Origin: Rhodobacteraceae bacterium UBA3069 | GTDB lineage: Bacteria > Pseudomonadota > Alphaproteobacteria > Rhodobacterales > Rhodobacteraceae | Assembly: GCA_002366795.1 (NCBI GenBank) | Contig: DFBX01000086.1 | Coordinates: forward strand, 1-24,105 | Direction of reading: 5' to 3' | DNA: 24,105 bases | Shown: piece by piece, positions 14,854 through 23,033 of the stretch | Position numbering within the stretch: the first letter of the stretch is position 1 | Layout of the letters: the number at the start of each line of letters is the position of its first letter | Notes under the pieces: generated by a model | Databases searched by the model: none | Seen by the model: the letters and a program-made list of their open reading frames with translations, nothing else | Told to the model about the DNA's origin: nothing | Program-made: the position numbers and the translations under genes

Positions 14854-15446
14854 GTTTTCCATTCGCATCACGCACCGGGCCACCCCCTGGGGGACGGGAA
14901 AGCGGTATCTGATGTCTATTAAGGGCGATGGGGTGCATGACACGCAGCATGTCAAAGGTCAGGCCGGTAGCGGCCCCTGCCCTTGCATCTGATGCTCTTG
15001 CACGCCTCATCGCGTTTCTTCTCCGACGCGTTTCGGGCGGTTTTCCCGGCCCTTTAGCGCCCATTCATGGCCCTTGGGTCCGGTTTTATCGGCCTTTGGG
15101 CGGTCTCAGCGGCCTTTGCAACATGCGTTACAAGGCCCAATCGGTCTGTCCAGTCGTGCCGGAGGTCTTCCTACACCGCTCTGGAACAGCGAAACTCATT
15201 CGGCGGGCGCGGCGCGCCCTTTGCCGTTCTTGCACCATAAGGCCTTCAAAGACGCAAACACAATGGGGAAAATGCCGCGCACGGCCTGCCAATGCAGGAT
15301 ACAGCCCCTGAAACAGGCCACGATACCGTTACAATCAAGCCGACAAGGCTGTGCAATCATGTGGCGAAACTATTGGCGACATTCGCCTGAGACAAAATTT
15401 GACAGGGCGACCACACGGGCCGCCCCATTTGCCCACAGGCAGTATT
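14854..15446 (-). other. Long gene-free region: rne leader and dctD downstream region
   Basis: About 590 bases between the rne start and the dctD stop hold no convincing gene on either strand. Most is probably the rne promoter and a long 5' leader. Structure includes CCCCCTGGGGG about 30 bases before the start, TGACA-seven-TGTCA (14939-14955), and two CGGCCTTTG copies near 15095 and 15113. No promoter stands out, and no T-tailed terminator follows dctD. Confidence 0.6.
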
Positions 15447-16784
15447 TTATTGGACGTAATCAACCCGTTGCAGGCCATACTTGGCCATTTTTTCGTTCAG
15501 CGTGCGGCGCGGCAGGCACAGCTCGTCCATCACATTGGCGATGGATCCTTTATGACGCCGCATCGTGTTGTCGATCAGCATGCGCTCGAACGCTTCCACG
15601 TATTCCTTCAGCGGCTTGCCCTCGGTGGTCATCACCGGCTGCATCTCGTCATGGTCGGCCATCAACAGCGACGTGATGGTGCCGGACCCGCGCCGCGATT
15701 GCAGCACCGCGCGCTCTGCCACGTTGATCAACTGGCGCACATTGCCCGGCCATGGCGCTTGCAGCAGTTGCGCCGCCTCCTGCGCGGACACCTTGGGCGC
15801 GTCGCAACCGTATTCCTCGGCGAATTGTTCGGACAGACGGGTGAACAGCGTCAGGATGTCCTCGCCGCGCTGGCGCAGCGGTGGCAGGGTGATGCGCAAA
15901 GCCGCCAGCCGGTAGAACAGGTCGGGGCGTAGCACGTCTTCCAGTGTCTTGTCCTGCTGTTGCAGGTTGGAAATGGCGACGATGCGGGTTTCGGGCGGGG
16001 TGCCTTCCTCGTTGATGAACGAAAGCAGCCGCGCTTGCAGGCTGTCGGACAGGGCTTGGATGTCTTCCAGAACCAGCGTACCGCCGCGCGCTTCCTCGAC
16101 CGCGGGAAGCTGGCTATCCTCGGGCAGCATCGGGCCGAACAGGCGTTTCGACAGCGCCTCCTCCTCCATCGCGGCGCAGGACAGCAGCACGAATTTCTTG
16201 CCCGCCCGCGCGCCAACGGCGTGCAGGGCGTGGGCCACCAGCGTCTTGCCGGTGCCGGTTTCCCCGTCGATCAAAACGTGGCCATCGGCCTGCCCCAGAT
16301 CCAGAATATCCTCTTTCAGACGTTCCATCACCGGCGAGGTGCCAATCAGCTTTTTCATCAACTGGCCGCCATCGGACAGCTCGCGCCGCAGGGCGCGGTT
16401 GTCCAGCACCAAGCGGCGGGTGTTGGTGGCCTTCTTGGCCAACTCGCTCATCCGGTCGGGGTTGAACGGCTTTTCCAGAAAATCGAAGGCGCCGACGCGC
16501 ATTGCTTCGACCGCCATGGGGACGTCGCCGTGACCGGTGATCATGATCACCGGCAAGGCGGAATCCGCGCCCATCAGTTTTTTCAGGAACTGCATCCCGT
16601 CCATGCCCGGCATCTTGATATCGGAAATGACGATACCGGGGTAATCCGGCCCCAGCACCTTCAGCGCATCCTCGGCGCTCGCGAATGTTTCCGTGTCATA
16701 CCCGGACAGGGCCAGCCATTGGCTGATCGACTGCCGCATATCCTGTTCGTCATCGACGATTGCGATTTTCATCATCTTGGCCAT
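15447..16784 (-). CDS. dctD: DctD-like NtrC-family response regulator lacking GAFTGA
   Basis: A 445-residue regulator. The receiver domain (about 5-118) has the acidic pocket DDE (11-13), the phosphorylated Asp55 (VISDIKMPG) and Lys105. The AAA+ domain (about 145-365) has Walker A GETGTGKT (174-181) and an arginine-rich LRPDLFYRL region. The C-terminal Fis-type helix-turn-helix is complete (KGSIANVMDELCLPRRTLNE). After LFG (215-217), where relatives have the sigma-54 contact loop GAFTGA, it reads PMLPEDSQLPAVEEARGG. Walker B reads TLVLEDIQ instead of TLFLDEIG. It probably cannot drive sigma-54 open-complex formation and may work with another sigma factor. The start follows dctB by five bases; the GGAG site overlaps the dctB stop. 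No dicarboxylate transporter gene is in view, so its target is inferred. Confidence 0.88.
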   Translation of the reverse strand: MAKMMKIAIVDDEQDMRQSISQWLALSGYDTETFASAEDALKVLGPDYPGIVISDIKMPGMDGMQFLKKLMGADSALPVIMITGHGDVPMAVEAMRVGAFDFLEKPFNPDRMSELAKKATNTRRLVLDNRALRRELSDGGQLMKKLIGTSPVMERLKEDILDLGQADGHVLIDGETGTGKTLVAHALHAVGARAGKKFVLLSCAAMEEEALSKRLFGPMLPEDSQLPAVEEARGGTLVLEDIQALSDSLQARLLSFINEEGTPPETRIVAISNLQQQDKTLEDVLRPDLFYRLAALRITLPPLRQRGEDILTLFTRLSEQFAEEYGCDAPKVSAQEAAQLLQAPWPGNVRQLINVAERAVLQSRRGSGTITSLLMADHDEMQPVMTTEGKPLKEYVEAFERMLIDNTMRRHKGSIANVMDELCLPRRTLNEKMAKYGLQRVDYVQ

Positions 16785-16789
16785 TGCGT

Positions 16790-18559
16790 TTACTCCGCTG
16801 CCTCGAAACCTGTGTCTTCCGTCAAGATAGGTAGTTGCATTTCAAATACAGCCCCCCCGCCCTCGGCATTGCGCGCCGTGAGCCTTCCGCCAAGGTCGTT
16901 CACGATCCCCGACGAAATGGCAAGCCCCAGCCCGACGCCCTCGCCCGGCTTCTTGGTGGTGTAGAACGGCTCGAACAGGGTCTCCAGATCGTCGATGCCC
17001 TGCCCGTTGTCGCGCACGGTCAGCGTGGCGGTCTCGCCCGCGGCCAGCAGGATGTCGATACGCGGGTCTTCCTCGCCTTGCGTGGCGTCCAGCGCGTTGC
17101 GCAGCAGGTTGATGATGACCTGTTCGATCCGCACCCGGTCGCCCATCACCCGCACCTCTTGCTGCGGCAGATGGCGGGTGATGCGCACTTTGCGGGTTTT
17201 CAGCTGCGGCTCCATCATCGACAGGCTCGATGCCAGCGCATCGCCCATATTCACTGGGGAAAGCGCATCGGCCCCCTTGCGCGCATAGGATTTCAACTGC
17301 CGCGTGATCGCCCCCATCCGTTCGATCAGATCGTCGATCCGCTGGAAGGATGACAGTGCTTCGTCGGGGCGGTTGCGGCGCAGCAGCAGGCGCGCACCGG
17401 CCAGATAGGTCTTCATCGCGGCCAGCGGCTGATTCAGCTCGTGGCTGACGGCGGCCGACATCTCGCCAAGCGCCGCCAGCTTCGACGATTGCGCAAGGGT
17501 TTGTTCCGCCACGGCAAGGGTTTCCTGCACCCTTTCGCGTTCGGCAATTTCCCGCTGCAGGCGTTCATTCAATTGGCGCAACTCCGCCGACTCGCGCTGG
17601 AACAGGGCCATGCGCAGCGCCGTCTTGCGGCTGAGCGCATAGAAGGCCAACGCCAACAGAATCGCGAACCCCATGATTTCGAGGGCAAGGAACCCGTTCA
17701 CCTTTTCACGCACGGAATCATAGGTGGTGAAGCTGGCGATGCGCCAGCCGCGGAACTGGATGCGGCTTTCCATGCGCATCACCGCCTCGCCCTGCACATA
17801 GGCATCGGCGGGCAAGTTGGTCCAGTCGGCGGTGGCCTGGATGGCACGCTGGATGGCGCTGTCGGCAGGTTCGTATTTCAGCGCCTCGGCCTCGGTCAGG
17901 CCACGCCAGCGCGGTTCGGTCGCCAAGATGATCGCGCCCTCGGAATCGCTGACCAGAACCGCATCGGAAATCCCTGCCCAGGCCCGTTCGAACTTGGCCA
18001 GATCGACCAGGACCACGACCACCCCCAGCGATTCCGAACCGGAATTTACGCGCCGGGAATAGGCGAAATCATAGCCGCCGCTTTCGCGCCGCTGCACGGT
18101 AAACACGGTTTCATTCGCGCGCAGGGCATTAATGAAATAACCCTCGGCGCGCAATTGGCCACCCAGCTGGTTGCGGTCGGTCGCGGCCACAACGCGCCCA
18201 TCACGGTCCAGTAGCATAAGCGAGGCGGCGCCGATTTCCTCGACAAAGGAAATCAGCCGCTGGGTGGATTGCGAATAATCGCCCGAATTCAGCGCCCCGA
18301 TCAGCGCCGGGTCACGCGCCAGCAGCTGCGGCACGATGGCGTTGCGGCGCAGTTCCGACACAAGGTTGCCGGAATATAGGGCAAGCCGCAGTTCGGCCCG
18401 GTTGCGGGTGTTTTCGGTAAAGCGGCTGGTCAGAAAGGCATTGGTGGTCAGCACCGTGACCACGGCCAACACCAGCACAAGGGCCAATGCAATACGGACC
18501 CGCCAGCTTACCGTGCGGGGCGTTTCAGTGGTGTCATTGGGTCGGGTTGCAGCAGCCAT
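16790..18559 (-). CDS. dctB: DctB-like sensor histidine kinase
   Basis: A 589-residue membrane kinase, partner of the following regulator. A first membrane helix (about 21-43), a periplasmic sensor of about 240 residues with the features of a double Cache (PDC) domain that binds C4-dicarboxylates in DctB, and a second helix (about 290-310) precede a coiled coil (about 320-360). The dimerisation domain has AAVSHELNQPLAAMKTYL with His373. The ATPase domain has N-box NLLRNALDA, DNGQGI, FEPFYTTK and GEGVGLGLAIS. It is a complete, active-looking kinase. A 17-base inverted repeat covers the start codon. It lies 35 bases after purQ on the same strand, an unusual neighbour. The ligand is inferred from the family. 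Confidence 0.9.
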   Translation of the reverse strand: MAAATRPNDTTETPRTVSWRVRIALALVLVLAVVTVLTTNAFLTSRFTENTRNRAELRLALYSGNLVSELRRNAIVPQLLARDPALIGALNSGDYSQSTQRLISFVEEIGAASLMLLDRDGRVVAATDRNQLGGQLRAEGYFINALRANETVFTVQRRESGGYDFAYSRRVNSGSESLGVVVVLVDLAKFERAWAGISDAVLVSDSEGAIILATEPRWRGLTEAEALKYEPADSAIQRAIQATADWTNLPADAYVQGEAVMRMESRIQFRGWRIASFTTYDSVREKVNGFLALEIMGFAILLALAFYALSRKTALRMALFQRESAELRQLNERLQREIAERERVQETLAVAEQTLAQSSKLAALGEMSAAVSHELNQPLAAMKTYLAGARLLLRRNRPDEALSSFQRIDDLIERMGAITRQLKSYARKGADALSPVNMGDALASSLSMMEPQLKTRKVRITRHLPQQEVRVMGDRVRIEQVIINLLRNALDATQGEEDPRIDILLAAGETATLTVRDNGQGIDDLETLFEPFYTTKKPGEGVGLGLAISSGIVNDLGGRLTARNAEGGGAVFEMQLPILTEDTGFEAAE

Positions 18560-18575
18560 GACCTAGAATAGGTCA
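18559..18575. promoter_or_regulatory. Inverted repeat overlapping the dctB start codon
   Basis: TGACCTA-GAA-TAGGTCA is a perfect 7-3-7 inverted repeat whose end is the first base of the dctB ATG. Position and symmetry suggest an operator or a translation-blocking structure. No binding protein is known. Confidence 0.5.
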
Positions 18576-18594
18576 CGCCCGCCGCAGGGTAAAG

Positions 18595-19263
18595 TCACGC
18601 GGTGGCCAGCTGGTCCATCAGACCGGCGAACATTTGCTTGCCATCGGTGCCGCCATGGGCCGGATCGGCCGCCCGTTCGGGGTGGGGCATCATGCCCAGC
18701 ACACGGCGGTTTTCCGACAGGACACCGGCAATATCCGCAACAGATCCGTTTGGATTGTCCGCATAGGTAAAGGCGATGCGGTCCTGATCGAGCAGCCGCG
18801 CCAGCGTGGCGTCATCGGCGTAGTAATTGCCGTCATGATGCGCGATCGGAATGTCGATCACCTGGTCCTTGGCATAGCCATGGGTAAAGGCGCTGTCCGC
18901 AGTGCCCACGACCAAGGGCACGGTTTTGCAGATGTATTTCAGGTTGGCATTGCGGCGCAGCGCACCGGGCAGCAGGCGGGTTTCGGTCAGGACCTGGAAC
19001 CCGTTGCAGATGCCAAGCGCGTAACCGCCGCGCTCGGCATGGGCCTTGAGCGCACCGCAAATCGGCGAATTCGCAGCAATCGCCCCGCAGCGCAGGTAAT
19101 CGCCATAGGAAAACCCGCCGGGCACACCGACGATATCCACGCCTGCGGGCAGGCCCTGTTCCTTGTGCCAGACCATGGTGACTTTCGCGCCGGCGGCCTC
19201 GAAAGCGGTGGCAAGGTCACGGTCGCAATTCGATCCGGGGAAAACAAGGACAGCGGCGTGCAT
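18595..19263 (-). CDS. purQ: Phosphoribosylformylglycinamidine synthase, glutaminase subunit PurQ
   Basis: A 222-residue class I glutamine amidotransferase subunit that supplies ammonia to PurL in the fourth step of purine synthesis. The nucleophile elbow is GICNGFQVL with Cys86; the His/Glu pair is in MMPHPERAAD (His194, Glu196). The N-terminus VLVFPGSNCDRDL and VPGGFSYGDYLRCG are PurQ signatures. The ATG overlaps the purS stop (TGATG) and has GGAG eight bases upstream, so it is translationally coupled to purS. purL is not in the window. A longer start 19 codons upstream would run into purS and is rejected. Confidence 0.97.
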   Translation of the reverse strand: MHAAVLVFPGSNCDRDLATAFEAAGAKVTMVWHKEQGLPAGVDIVGVPGGFSYGDYLRCGAIAANSPICGALKAHAERGGYALGICNGFQVLTETRLLPGALRRNANLKYICKTVPLVVGTADSAFTHGYAKDQVIDIPIAHHDGNYYADDATLARLLDQDRIAFTYADNPNGSVADIAGVLSENRRVLGMMPHPERAADPAHGGTDGKQMFAGLMDQLATA

Positions 19264-19493
19264 CAGGCGATCTCCACCGTGTAGCTTTCGATCACCGTGT
19301 TCGCGAGCAGCTTTTCGCACATCTCGGTCACGGTCTGCTCGGTGGTGCCCTCGGCCAGGTCCAGCTCGATCACCTTGCCCTGGCGGACACCTTCGACCCC
19401 GTCGAAACCCAATGCGCCAAGCGCGTGTTTCACCGCCTCGCCCTGCGGGTCAAGAACCCCGTTTTTCAGCATCACATGGACCCGTGCTTTCAT
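19263..19493 (-). CDS. purS: Phosphoribosylformylglycinamidine synthase subunit PurS
   Basis: A 76-residue small subunit that joins PurQ to PurL in the three-part FGAM synthase of many bacteria. It shows the expected MKARVHVMLKNGVLDPQGEA start and the FDGVEGVRQGKVIELDL core. The start has an AGGAG site; a longer start reads through the hairpin region after purC. The usual order purC-purS-purQ is kept. Confidence 0.97.
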   Translation of the reverse strand: MKARVHVMLKNGVLDPQGEAVKHALGALGFDGVEGVRQGKVIELDLAEGTTEQTVTEMCEKLLANTVIESYTVEIA

Positions 19494-19520
19494 GGGTAAT
19501 CTCCTGCGTCTTGGTCTTTC

Positions 19521-19587
19521 GGGGTGCGGTGCAGCACCCCTTCTTTGTTCCATAGATAGTCAGATCAGCCCCGAACCAGCCGGGGGC
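19521..19587 (-). other. Two hairpins between purC and purS
   Basis: GGGGTGC/GCACCCC (19521-19540) and GCCCCG with a matching CGGGG run (19568-19587, one bulge) can fold between purC and purS. Neither is followed by a T-run on the minus strand. They may stabilise or attenuate the message between the genes. Confidence 0.4.
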
Positions 19588-19594
19588 CTGTCTT

Positions 19595-20350
19595 TCAATT
19601 GATCAGCGTCGGCTTCGGTGTCGCGCCCTTGGGCATCACGCCAAGACGGCGGGCCACTTCGGAATAGGCATCGGTCAGGCTGCCCAGATCGCGGCGGAAC
19701 ACGTCCTTGTCCAGCTTCTGCTTTGTCTCGATGTCCCACAGGCGGCAGCTGTCGGGGCTGATTTCATCGGCCACCACAAGACGCTGGAAATCACCGTCAT
19801 AGATGCGGCCAATCTCGATCTTGAAATCGACAAGACGGATGCCGACGCCAAACATGACACCCGACATGAAATCGTTGACGCGCAGCGCCAGCGACAGGAT
19901 GTCGTCCATGTCCTGCTGGCTGGCCCAGCCGAAGGCTGCGATATGTTCCTCGGTGACCAGCGGATCACCCAGGGCATCGTCCTTGTAGCAATATTCTACG
20001 ATCGGGCGCGGCAGGGCGGTGCCCTCCTCGATTCCCAGTCGCTTCGACAGCGACCCGGCAGCATAGTTGCGCACGATCACTTCCAGCGGGATGATCTCGC
20101 AGGAGCGCACCAACTGTTCACGCATGTTCAGCCGTTTCAGGAAGTGGGTCGGCACGCCGATCGCGCCCAGCCCGGTCATGAAATATTCGGACAGCAGGTT
20201 GTTCAGCACACCCTTACCTTCGATGGTCGCCCTTTTCTCGGCGTTGAAAGCGGTGGCATCGTCCTTGAAATACTGCACGATGGTGCCCGGTTCAGGGCCT
20301 TCATACAGGGTTTTCGCCTTGCCTTCGTAAATTTTCTTGCGCCGTGCCAT
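19595..20350 (-). CDS. purC: SAICAR synthetase PurC
   Basis: A 251-residue ATP-dependent enzyme that couples CAIR with aspartate in purine synthesis. Signatures are the nucleotide-binding start KKIYEGKAKTLYEG, FKDDATAFNAEKRATIEGKG, the conserved EVIVRNYAAGSLSKRLGIEEG, and DFKIEIGR near residue 175. The length is normal. The start MARRKKIYEG has GGAG upstream; longer starts have no family support. It opens the purC-purS-purQ run and is divergent from the ATPase zeta gene, with a promoter-like sequence and a palindrome between. Confidence 0.97.
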   Translation of the reverse strand: MARRKKIYEGKAKTLYEGPEPGTIVQYFKDDATAFNAEKRATIEGKGVLNNLLSEYFMTGLGAIGVPTHFLKRLNMREQLVRSCEIIPLEVIVRNYAAGSLSKRLGIEEGTALPRPIVEYCYKDDALGDPLVTEEHIAAFGWASQQDMDDILSLALRVNDFMSGVMFGVGIRLVDFKIEIGRIYDGDFQRLVVADEISPDSCRLWDIETKQKLDKDVFRRDLGSLTDAYSEVARRLGVMPKGATPKPTLIN

Positions 20351-20399
20351 GGCCACTCCGTCGCTTGGGCCGCACGATGAGTCCGCAGCCTTTGGCATC

Positions 20400-20428
20400 C
20401 CTTTAGTGCAACGCCCGCCCCGCCGCAA
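20400..20428 (-). promoter_or_regulatory. Possible purC promoter
   Basis: On the minus strand TTGCGG (20428-20423) and TAAAGG (20405-20400) stand 17 bases apart, about 50 bases before the purC start. The -10 is a weak match, so this is tentative. Confidence 0.3.
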
Positions 20429-20436
20429 GAGAGCCC

Positions 20437-20451
20437 GCATCGCCGCGATGC
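20437..20451. promoter_or_regulatory. Palindrome between the divergent purC and ATPase zeta genes
   Basis: GCATCG-CCG-CGATGC is a perfect 6-3-6 inverted repeat just upstream of the proposed purC -35. It could be an operator for purine control or for both genes; no binding protein is known. The rest of the 197-base gap shows only the promoter-like elements. Confidence 0.35.
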
Positions 20452-20484
20452 GCCATCATTGCACCGCCGACATGCCAGATAGGC

Positions 20485-20513
20485 TTGCACCACGGGCCGC
20501 GCTTGGGCATACG
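20485..20513 (+). promoter_or_regulatory. Possible promoter of the ATPase zeta gene
   Basis: TTGCAC (20485-20490) and CATACG (20508-20513) have 17-base spacing and lie 34 bases before the start codon. The -10 is poor. Confidence 0.3.
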
Positions 20514-20547
20514 GGGGGCAACAAGAACCCCACCAGAGGATTGACAG

Positions 20548-20862
20548 ATGAGCACCTTTGACGACCGCGAACACGCATTCGAAGCAAAATATGCCCATGA
20601 CGAGGAAATGAACTTCAAGGCGCAGGCCCGCGCCAACAAGTTGCTTGGCCTTTGGGCTGCCGAAATGCTGGGCAAGACCGGCGACGATGCCGATGCCTAC
20701 GCCAAAGAGGTGATCAAGGCCGATTTCGAAGAGGCCGGCCACGAGGATGTCGTTCGCAAGGTTGCCGCCGATCTGGACGGCAAGGCCGATGCCAATGCGA
20801 TCCGCGCCAAGATGGCCGAACTGCTGCCGCTGGCCAAAGCGCAGCTGATGGCCGAAGACTAA
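20548..20862 (+). CDS. F1-ATPase inhibitory subunit zeta (DUF1476)
   Basis: A 104-residue all-helical protein of the DUF1476 family, identified in Paracoccus and relatives as the natural inhibitor of the F1Fo-ATP synthase, which blocks ATP hydrolysis by inserting its N-terminus between the alpha and beta subunits. The opening MSTFDDREHAFEAKYAHDEE is characteristic, followed by KAQARANKLLGLWAAEMLG and a second helical half. An AGAGGA site precedes the start. It is monocistronic: its own GNRA-looped terminator lies 42 bases downstream. It is restricted to alphaproteobacteria, which supports the taxon call. Confidence 0.93.
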   Translation: MSTFDDREHAFEAKYAHDEEMNFKAQARANKLLGLWAAEMLGKTGDDADAYAKEVIKADFEEAGHEDVVRKVAADLDGKADANAIRAKMAELLPLAKAQLMAED

Positions 20863-20903
20863 GCCATCCGGGCGCAAACCGCGCCCCGGACCAAGAATGC
20901 CAG

Positions 20904-20932
20904 AACGCGGACCGGAAACGGCCCGCGTTTTG
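20904..20932 (+). terminator. Rho-independent terminator after the zeta gene
   Basis: AACGCGG and CCGCGTT enclose CCG-GAAA-CGG with one A/C mismatch, a GNRA tetraloop and a TTT end. It is placed 42 bases past the stop. Confidence 0.85.
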
Positions 20933-21045
20933 CTTAACACCCTAACCCCCTCCCTTAACTTTCCCTTCCGAAAACCGGCCCCCGTTAACAGGTCGGTAAG
21001 TGATCGCTGCCACCCTCCATGACCAGCGACAAGAGGATCGAGCCT

Positions 21046-22992
21046 GTGACCCATAGCCCAGACAGCCTGCTGCCCGCCGGGCGCGCGCGCAAACTGCGCG
21101 TGGCCCTGTGCAACCTTCTGCCCCTGGTCATCGGGGCGGGCTGCCTGTGGCTTCTGGCGGACCGGCTGGGCACGCTGGACCTGTCCGAGGTGATGCGCGC
21201 CACCCGCACCGTGACCGCACCGCAATGGCTGGGCGCGACGCTGGCAACGGCGGTCAGCCTTTGGGCCGTGGGCCGCTATGATGCGGTGGTCCACGCCCAC
21301 ATGGGTACCGACATTCGCGGGCGCGACGCGACCCGCGCGGGCGTGGTGTCGATCGCGCTGGCACAGACCGTGGGCATGGGGCTGCTGTCGGGCACGCTGG
21401 CGCGATGGCGTCTACTGCCCGATCTGGGGCTGGCCAAGGCGGCGCAGATCACCACCTACGTTTCGATCTCTTTCATGGCGGGGCTGGCCGTGGTCATCGC
21501 AGCAGTGGGGCTGATCCTGCCGATGCCGCCCATGATCCCCGGCGCGCTGCTGGGGCTGCTTCTGTTTGGCGCGCTTGGCCTGACCGTACTGGCCTTTCTG
21601 CGGCCCGCGTTCCGGCTGGGGCGGTTCACGCTCTCCATGCCCTCCTTGCCCTCCATGGGAACGATCCTTGCGCTGACCGTGCTGGATACTGTGGCCGCCG
21701 CCGCAGCGCTGCAATTCCTGCTTCCGGCAGAGGTGCAGCCTGCCTTTGCCCAGATGCTGCCGGTGTTCCTGCTGGCGCTTGGGGCGGGGCTTTTGTCCGG
21801 GGCACCCGGCGGGATCGGCGCGTTCGAACTGACGCTGGTCGCGCTGCTGCCACATCTGCCCGAAGCGCCCCTGCTGGGGGCGATGCTGGCCTTTCGCCTG
21901 ATCTATTACGCCCTGCCCGCCTGCCTTGCCTTCATCGCGCTGGCTAAACCGCCGCCCGCCCGGCGCTTGGCGCAGCCGGTGATCGCAACAACGACCGCCC
22001 GGGCCGAGGCGTTGATGGACCGCGCCCGCCGATCCGAACTGGGCGTGTTGCGCCAGAACGGCGGCATGGTGCTGGACGAAAGCAACGGCGCGCTTGGCTA
22101 TGTTGCGACCTCGCAAACCCTGACCGCCCTGTTCGACCCGCTCGAGGCGCGCAGCCCCGCCCTTTACGCCCGCTTTGCCCAGGTTGCGCGGCGCGCGGGC
22201 CGCGTCGCCTGTTTCTACAAACTTTCCGCCCGCCACGCCGCCACGGCGCGGCGCGCGGGCATGAAACTGCTGCATGTCGCGGACGAGGCGGTGTTGGACG
22301 CCGCCGGGTTCACAACCGACGGCCCACGACACCGCCAATTGCGCCGCAAACTGCGCCACGCCGAAAAGGCCGGGCTGGCCGTCACCCGTGCCGATGCCCG
22401 CCTGCCGATTGCGGAAATGGCCCGCGTCGATGCGGAATGGAAGGCAGGGCACGGGCCTGCGCGCGGCACCTCCATGGGGCAATTTTCACCGTCCTACCTG
22501 CACCACCAATGGGTATTCCTGGCCCGCCACAACGGGCAACTGGCGGCTTTCGTGACCTTTCATGCCTCGGACAATGAAATCTGTCTGGACCTGATGCGCG
22601 CCCGCCCCGGCCTGCCCGATGGCACCATGCACGCGTTGATCACCGCCGCGACCTGCGCCGCCCGCGATGCGGGAATCACCCGCGTGTCCCTGGCCGCCCT
22701 GCCTGCCGCAGGCCATGCAGGCGCCCCGCGCGAGGCCGCGCTGCGCGCTTGGCTGATCCGCAAATGGGGGGCGGGCGGGCTGCGCCAGTTCAAACTGGCC
22801 TTCGCCCCGCGGCTTGAACCGCTCTACCTTGCCGCGCCGTCTTGGCCCACAATGGCCCTTGCCGGAGCGGATCTGGCCCGCGCGATCCGCTGGCCCGAAG
22901 CGCCCGATGCCCTGCCGACACCCGATCCCGACACGCGGCAGATCGAAGATGATCTTGAGGAATATGAGTTTGCCTCTGCCCTGCAAACATGA
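21046..22992 (+). CDS. MprF-like protein: membrane domain plus aminoacyl-phospholipid synthase domain
   Basis: A 648-residue protein with the two-part plan of MprF. About seven or eight hydrophobic segments in the first 300 residues resemble the LPG-synthase membrane (flippase-like) domain, including LLSGAPGGIGAFELTLVALL. The C-terminal part (about 320-620) resembles the DUF2156 GNAT-like domain that moves an amino acid from aminoacyl-tRNA to phosphatidylglycerol (HQWVFLARHNGQLAAFVTFH, then CLDLMR). It is shorter than MprF of Staphylococcus (about 840), with fewer membrane segments. I prefer the GTG at 21046, which has AGAGGA eight bases upstream; the ATG at 21019 has none. Which amino acid is used is unknown. 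The next gene begins about 40 bases after the stop, or overlaps it. Confidence 0.8.
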   Translation: MTHSPDSLLPAGRARKLRVALCNLLPLVIGAGCLWLLADRLGTLDLSEVMRATRTVTAPQWLGATLATAVSLWAVGRYDAVVHAHMGTDIRGRDATRAGVVSIALAQTVGMGLLSGTLARWRLLPDLGLAKAAQITTYVSISFMAGLAVVIAAVGLILPMPPMIPGALLGLLLFGALGLTVLAFLRPAFRLGRFTLSMPSLPSMGTILALTVLDTVAAAAALQFLLPAEVQPAFAQMLPVFLLALGAGLLSGAPGGIGAFELTLVALLPHLPEAPLLGAMLAFRLIYYALPACLAFIALAKPPPARRLAQPVIATTTARAEALMDRARRSELGVLRQNGGMVLDESNGALGYVATSQTLTALFDPLEARSPALYARFAQVARRAGRVACFYKLSARHAATARRAGMKLLHVADEAVLDAAGFTTDGPRHRQLRRKLRHAEKAGLAVTRADARLPIAEMARVDAEWKAGHGPARGTSMGQFSPSYLHHQWVFLARHNGQLAAFVTFHASDNEICLDLMRARPGLPDGTMHALITAATCAARDAGITRVSLAALPAAGHAGAPREAALRAWLIRKWGAGGLRQFKLAFAPRLEPLYLAAPSWPTMALAGADLARAIRWPEAPDALPTPDPDTRQIEDDLEEYEFASALQT

Positions 22993-23033
22993 CAGGAAAT
23001 GCGCGACCGCAACCTGACATGGTGAACGCCCCG

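Noticed and set aside
11893..14922. A plus-strand open frame of 1009 codons opposite rne
   Set aside because: It mirrors the whole RNase E gene, has low-complexity Gly/Phe/Leu/Arg composition from the reverse of acidic and Ala-rich codons, and shows no family motif or ribosome site.
14939..14955. TGACA-CGCAGCA-TGTCA as an FNR-type site upstream of rne
   Set aside because: The spacer is seven bases, not the four of FNR/FnrL sites, so the resemblance is superficial.
20203..21300. A 365-codon minus-strand frame over purC, the zeta gene and the MprF-like gene
   Set aside because: It crosses three well-supported genes and a terminator and has no recognisable domain.
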